DNA from: Actinomycetota bacterium
GTDB taxonomy: Bacteria > Actinomycetota > Acidimicrobiia > Acidimicrobiales > Ilumatobacteraceae
DNA: 8,214 nt
Direction of reading: 5' to 3'
Assembly (NCBI GenBank): GCA_005800965.1
Contig: SYEA01000150.1
Span: 1 to 8,214 of the forward strand
Shown here: positions 5,958 through 8,214 of the stretch, in pieces
Layout: the number at the start of each line of letters is the position of its first letter
Position numbering within the stretch: position 1 is the first letter of the stretch
The notes under the pieces: generated by a model
The model's input: the letters and a program-made list of their open reading frames with translations, nothing else
Databases searched by the model: none
Told to the model about the DNA's origin: nothing
Translations under genes and position numbers: made by a program

Positions 5958-7193
5958 CTATTCAGTGATGGTGCGACGCGGTGTCCACACGAAGTAGTTC
6001 CACACCCAGTCGGCAAAGATGCTGGTTCGGTTGCGCCCACCCGAGAGATACGCCAGGTGTAGTGCCAGCCAGGTGAGCCAAGCGAGGGTGCCTTGAAAGC
6101 GCAACCATGGGCGCACCTCGACCACTGCTTTGCGCCGACCGATGGTGGCCATTTGGCCTTTGTCGCGGTACTTGAACACTTCGAACGGCTCTTTGCGTTC
6201 GCGGCGCAGTAGTTGGCGTGCAACGTGACGACCCTGCTGAATGGCCACTGGTGCAATCATCGGCAGTGGCTTGCCTTCGGCGTCGGCGAAATTGGCAGCG
6301 TCACCGACCACCCACAACGAGTCGTCGAGTTGCAGTTGCGGGTTGACCTTGAGTCGGTTGCCACGGTCAGACTCGCCGAGAAACTTCCAATGTGGTGGTG
6401 CCACCACGCCAGCGGCCCAAATACGGGTACCCGCCACGAGTTCTTCACCGCCTTTGAGTCGCAACGATTGCGCAGTGGCCTCGACGACGGCTGCATCAAC
6501 ACGCACGCTGACGCCCATTTTGATGAGCGCCTTGCGGGCGTGCTCGCTGGAACTGGGTTGAAAACTTGGCAACAGTCGCGGGCCAGCCTCGAGCAACGTG
6601 ACGGTGGCCTGTGGCGCAATGTGTTCAAACTCGCGCTTGATTTCACCCTGCAATTCGCGCACGGCCCCGGCAAGTTCGACACCAGTGGGGCCACCACCGA
6701 CGATGACCACGTTCAGGCTTTCAATCGGAAGCACACCGTCTTCGACAGCCTCGTAGGTGCGCAGCAGCGAACGTCGAATATCGCGCGCGTGCGCCACCGA
6801 CTTCATCTGCAATGTGTGTTCGGCAACACCAGGAATACCGAAGGTGGTGCCCTCTGAACCCACTGCCAGCACTAGGTCGTCATAAGCAAGCGTCTTGCCG
6901 GTCGACAGTGTGAGCGTTTTGGCGCCAGTATCGACGTTCGTGACTTCGGCACGAATGAATTGCACCTCTCGATAGGCGGTGCGCACCGGAAACGCGATGT
7001 CGTCTTCGGGCAGCGATGCGGTTGCCACCTGATACAGCAGTGGCGAGAACAACTGATACGGGTTGCGATCGATGAGTGTCACCGAATAGGCAGGCGATTT
7101 ACGAAGTTTCTTTGCACACGCCAACCCGCCAAACCCAGCGCCGACAATCACCACGTGCTTTTTGGGTGGTGCCGTGCCGAACTCTCTGAGCAT
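5958..7193 (-). CDS. ndh: Type II NADH dehydrogenase (NDH-2), NADH:quinone oxidoreductase
   Basis: A 411-residue flavoenzyme that oxidises NADH and reduces membrane quinone without pumping protons, on the inner face of the cytoplasmic membrane. The FAD-binding Rossmann motif is VVIVGAGFGG (14-23). NPYQLFSPLLYQVATASL (44-61) is typical of NDH-2. The NADH-binding Rossmann motif is VVIVGGGPTGVELAG (162-176). The second FAD contact is VVGDAANF (295-302), and APVAIQQGRHVA (314-325) is the quinone-site signature. The Trp- and Leu-rich C-terminal region (about 362-405) is the membrane-anchoring amphipathic part seen in this family. The length is normal and the frame intact. The ATG has no strong Shine-Dalgarno but has a TAGATT hexamer 6 bases upstream, so the transcript may be leaderless. 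It is the first gene of a two-gene unit with the methyltransferase. Related ferredoxin/rubredoxin reductases are less likely because of the quinone motif and C-terminal tail. Confidence 0.94.
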   Translation of the reverse strand: MLREFGTAPPKKHVVIVGAGFGGLACAKKLRKSPAYSVTLIDRNPYQLFSPLLYQVATASLPEDDIAFPVRTAYREVQFIRAEVTNVDTGAKTLTLSTGKTLAYDDLVLAVGSEGTTFGIPGVAEHTLQMKSVAHARDIRRSLLRTYEAVEDGVLPIESLNVVIVGGGPTGVELAGAVRELQGEIKREFEHIAPQATVTLLEAGPRLLPSFQPSSSEHARKALIKMGVSVRVDAAVVEATAQSLRLKGGEELVAGTRIWAAGVVAPPHWKFLGESDRGNRLKVNPQLQLDDSLWVVGDAANFADAEGKPLPMIAPVAIQQGRHVARQLLRRERKEPFEVFKYRDKGQMATIGRRKAVVEVRPWLRFQGTLAWLTWLALHLAYLSGGRNRTSIFADWVWNYFVWTPRRTITE

Positions 7194-7199
7194 GTCTTT

Positions 7200-7205
7200 A
7201 ATCTA
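7200..7205 (-). promoter_or_regulatory. Candidate leaderless -10 of the ndh-methyltransferase unit
   Basis: On the minus strand TAGATT fits TANNNT and ends exactly 6 bases before the ATG at 7193, so the predicted first transcribed base is the A of the start codon. The same bases, shifted by one, read TAATCT on the plus strand (7199-7204), making a symmetric TAATCTA that could be used in both directions. No -35 similar to TTGACA is seen on the minus strand. Confidence 0.48.
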
Positions 7206-7224
7206 CGATGCGCCGCCATTGCAC

Positions 7225-7230
7225 TACCGT
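7225..7230 (+). promoter_or_regulatory. Candidate -10 for a leaderless start of the SDR gene at 7238
   Basis: TACCGT fits TANNNT and lies 7 bases before the in-frame GTG at 7238, near-ideal leaderless spacing. The competing reading is TAATCT at 7199-7204 with a start point near 7211 and a short leader to 7238 or 7265. Both readings exclude the ATG at 7208 as the translation start. The evidence is motif and spacing only. Confidence 0.3.
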
Positions 7231-7237
7231 TCGCAGC

Positions 7238-8197
7238 GTGGGTTTACTTGCTGGCACAGGTCTTTTGCACAACAAAGTGGCCGTCGTTACGGGTGCCGGC
7301 AGCGGTCTGGGGCGCGAGTACGCATTAGCCCTAGCCGCCCAGGGTGCGCGTGTTGTGGTGAACGATTTTGGGGCTGCAGTGACCGGTGAGCAACGCTCCC
7401 CAGGTGCGGCAGGGCAAGTGGTGAGTGAAATCGTGTCGCTGGGTGGTCAGGCCACTGCCAACACCGCCGATGTGTCGCAGTGGGGTGGTGCGGAGTCGAT
7501 CATCGACACAGCCATCACCTCATTCGGGCGGCTCGACATTGTGATCAATAACGCCGGCATCAATCGCCCATCGTCACTGGTGGATTTGTCTGAACACGAT
7601 GTGGATTCGCAGTTGGGCGTGCATCTCAAGGGCACACTCGCGGTGAGCCACTTTGCTGCTGCGTATTGGCATCAGGCTGGTGTGCAGCCGCATCGCACCA
7701 TCGTGAACACCACATCAGCCGTGGGTTTGCATCCGACTGCTGGTGGCGGCGTGTATGGTGCGGCCAAATCGGCAATCGCTGCGCTCACGGTGAGCCATGC
7801 ACAGGAACTTGCCCGCTTGGGTGTGCGAGTGAATGCGGTGGCGCCGTGTGCCCGCACGCGAATGGTGAAAGAGTCGCCGGCGGTCTTGGCGCTCATGCCC
7901 GACGCAACCGGCTTTGATCGCCACGCACCCGAGCATGTGGCACCACTTGTGGTGTATCTGGCCAGTTCGTTGTGTCGGTTTACCGGTCGGGTGTTTGCGA
8001 TCGAGGGGCCAGATGTAGCGGTGTATTCCGCCGTTGGCGTGGCACAACATTGGTCGACCACCGGGGCCTGGAGCGTGGAGGCGTTGGCTGATGCATTGAC
8101 AGATGCCGATGAGCAGGCACAACAGCAAGCATTCTTTCCGGGTGGTGTGGTGGAGCACAAGACCCCGCCTGGGCGCACGTTGCGCACGCTGCAGTAG
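7238..8197 (+). CDS. Short-chain dehydrogenase/reductase, MFE-2 hydroxyacyl-CoA dehydrogenase-like
   Basis: A 319-residue NAD(P)-dependent oxidoreductase with a complete classical SDR core (numbering from the GTG at 7238): TGAGSGLG cofactor loop (18-25), VNDFG with Asp43, which suggests NAD(H), NNAG (104-107), Ser160, Tyr173 and Lys177 of YGAAK. VHLKGT (128-133) has His129 where classical SDRs have Asn; this and the VNDFG and PEHVAPLVVYLAS segments resemble the (3R)-hydroxyacyl-CoA dehydrogenase unit of peroxisomal MFE-2 and its bacterial relatives. A role in oxidising a beta-hydroxyacyl-CoA is therefore likely, but steroid or other alcohols are possible. The C-terminal tail of about 60 residues beyond the core also fits that group. 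The frame is open from ATG 7208, only 14 bases from the divergent ndh start. Homologues begin 5-10 residues before the cofactor motif, so GTG 7238 or TTG 7265 (AGG 4 bases upstream) is more likely. Confidence 0.88.
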   Translation: MGLLAGTGLLHNKVAVVTGAGSGLGREYALALAAQGARVVVNDFGAAVTGEQRSPGAAGQVVSEIVSLGGQATANTADVSQWGGAESIIDTAITSFGRLDIVINNAGINRPSSLVDLSEHDVDSQLGVHLKGTLAVSHFAAAYWHQAGVQPHRTIVNTTSAVGLHPTAGGGVYGAAKSAIAALTVSHAQELARLGVRVNAVAPCARTRMVKESPAVLALMPDATGFDRHAPEHVAPLVVYLASSLCRFTGRVFAIEGPDVAVYSAVGVAQHWSTTGAWSVEALADALTDADEQAQQQAFFPGGVVEHKTPPGRTLRTLQ

Positions 8198-8208
8198 TTG
8201 GCGCGCTC

Positions 8209-8214
8209 GGAGGG
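8209..8214 (+). promoter_or_regulatory. Shine-Dalgarno-like GGAGGG at the window edge
   Basis: GGAGGG lies 11 bases after the stop of the SDR gene and is the strongest ribosome-site match in the window. It suggests a plus-strand gene starting just past the right edge, probably in one operon with the SDR. No start codon is visible inside the window, so this remains a prediction. Confidence 0.35.

Noticed and set aside
6213..6857. 214-residue plus-strand open frame opposite ndh
   Set aside because: Antisense of the NDH-2 nucleotide-binding regions, with a His/Cys-rich composition typical of a shadow frame.
7208..7237. ATG at 7208 as the SDR start
   Set aside because: It adds a Cys/His/Arg-rich stretch not expected before an SDR fold, has no ribosome site, and leaves only 14 bases to the divergent ndh start; kept as an alternative only.

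Overview
The window looks like ordinary, very compact chromosomal DNA of a moderately high-GC bacterium, most likely an actinobacterium. The lipoprotein esterase (LpqC-like), the winged-helix methyltransferase of the Rv2258c type, the MFE-2-like short-chain dehydrogenase, the GTG/TTG starts and the apparent leaderless promoters all fit this. A member of the Acidimicrobiia is my best guess, but it is only a guess. I see no insertion sequences, phage genes, RNA genes, CRISPR array or repeat arrays, and no gene-free stretch longer than about 60 bases.

Layout. (1) Bases 1-1601, minus strand: the end of an oligopeptide-type ABC importer operon, with a family-5 substrate-binding lipoprotein followed by the first 19 codons of a probable permease that runs off the window. 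(2) 1660-2004, plus: a small orphan coiled-coil protein. (3) 1990-2859, minus: an LpqC/PHB-depolymerase-like esterase lipoprotein whose 3' end overlaps the coiled-coil gene codon for codon. (4) 2899-4812, plus: a complete alkyl-sulfatase-type metallo-beta-lactamase (SdsA1/YjcS family). (5) 4848-7193, minus: a two-gene unit of a type II NADH dehydrogenase and a SAM-dependent methyltransferase, joined with no spacer (TAG directly followed by TTG). (6) 7238-8197, plus: an SDR dehydrogenase resembling the (3R)-hydroxyacyl-CoA dehydrogenase part of MFE-2. A Shine-Dalgarno-like GGAGGG at the right edge hints at another plus-strand gene just outside.

Transcription units alternate in direction all along the window, so every junction between units is either a short divergent promoter region (58, about 39 and 44 bases) or a tight convergent end (15-base overlap, 35-base gap). 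Two genes have a TANNNT -10 hexamer exactly 6 bases before their start codon, the geometry of leaderless transcription in Actinobacteria, and a third candidate has it 7 bases before. The NADH dehydrogenase/SDR region also contains a symmetric TAATCTA that reads as a -10 on both strands.

Functionally, the genes can be linked loosely: surface esterase and alkyl sulfatase release alcohols and acids, an SDR of the beta-oxidation type makes NADH, and NDH-2 reoxidises it. That link is inference from adjacency. I found no convincing new multi-gene system. The points most worth checking are the leaderless/symmetric promoters, the antisense overlapping gene ends, the orphan coiled-coil protein and the NDH-2/methyltransferase pairing.
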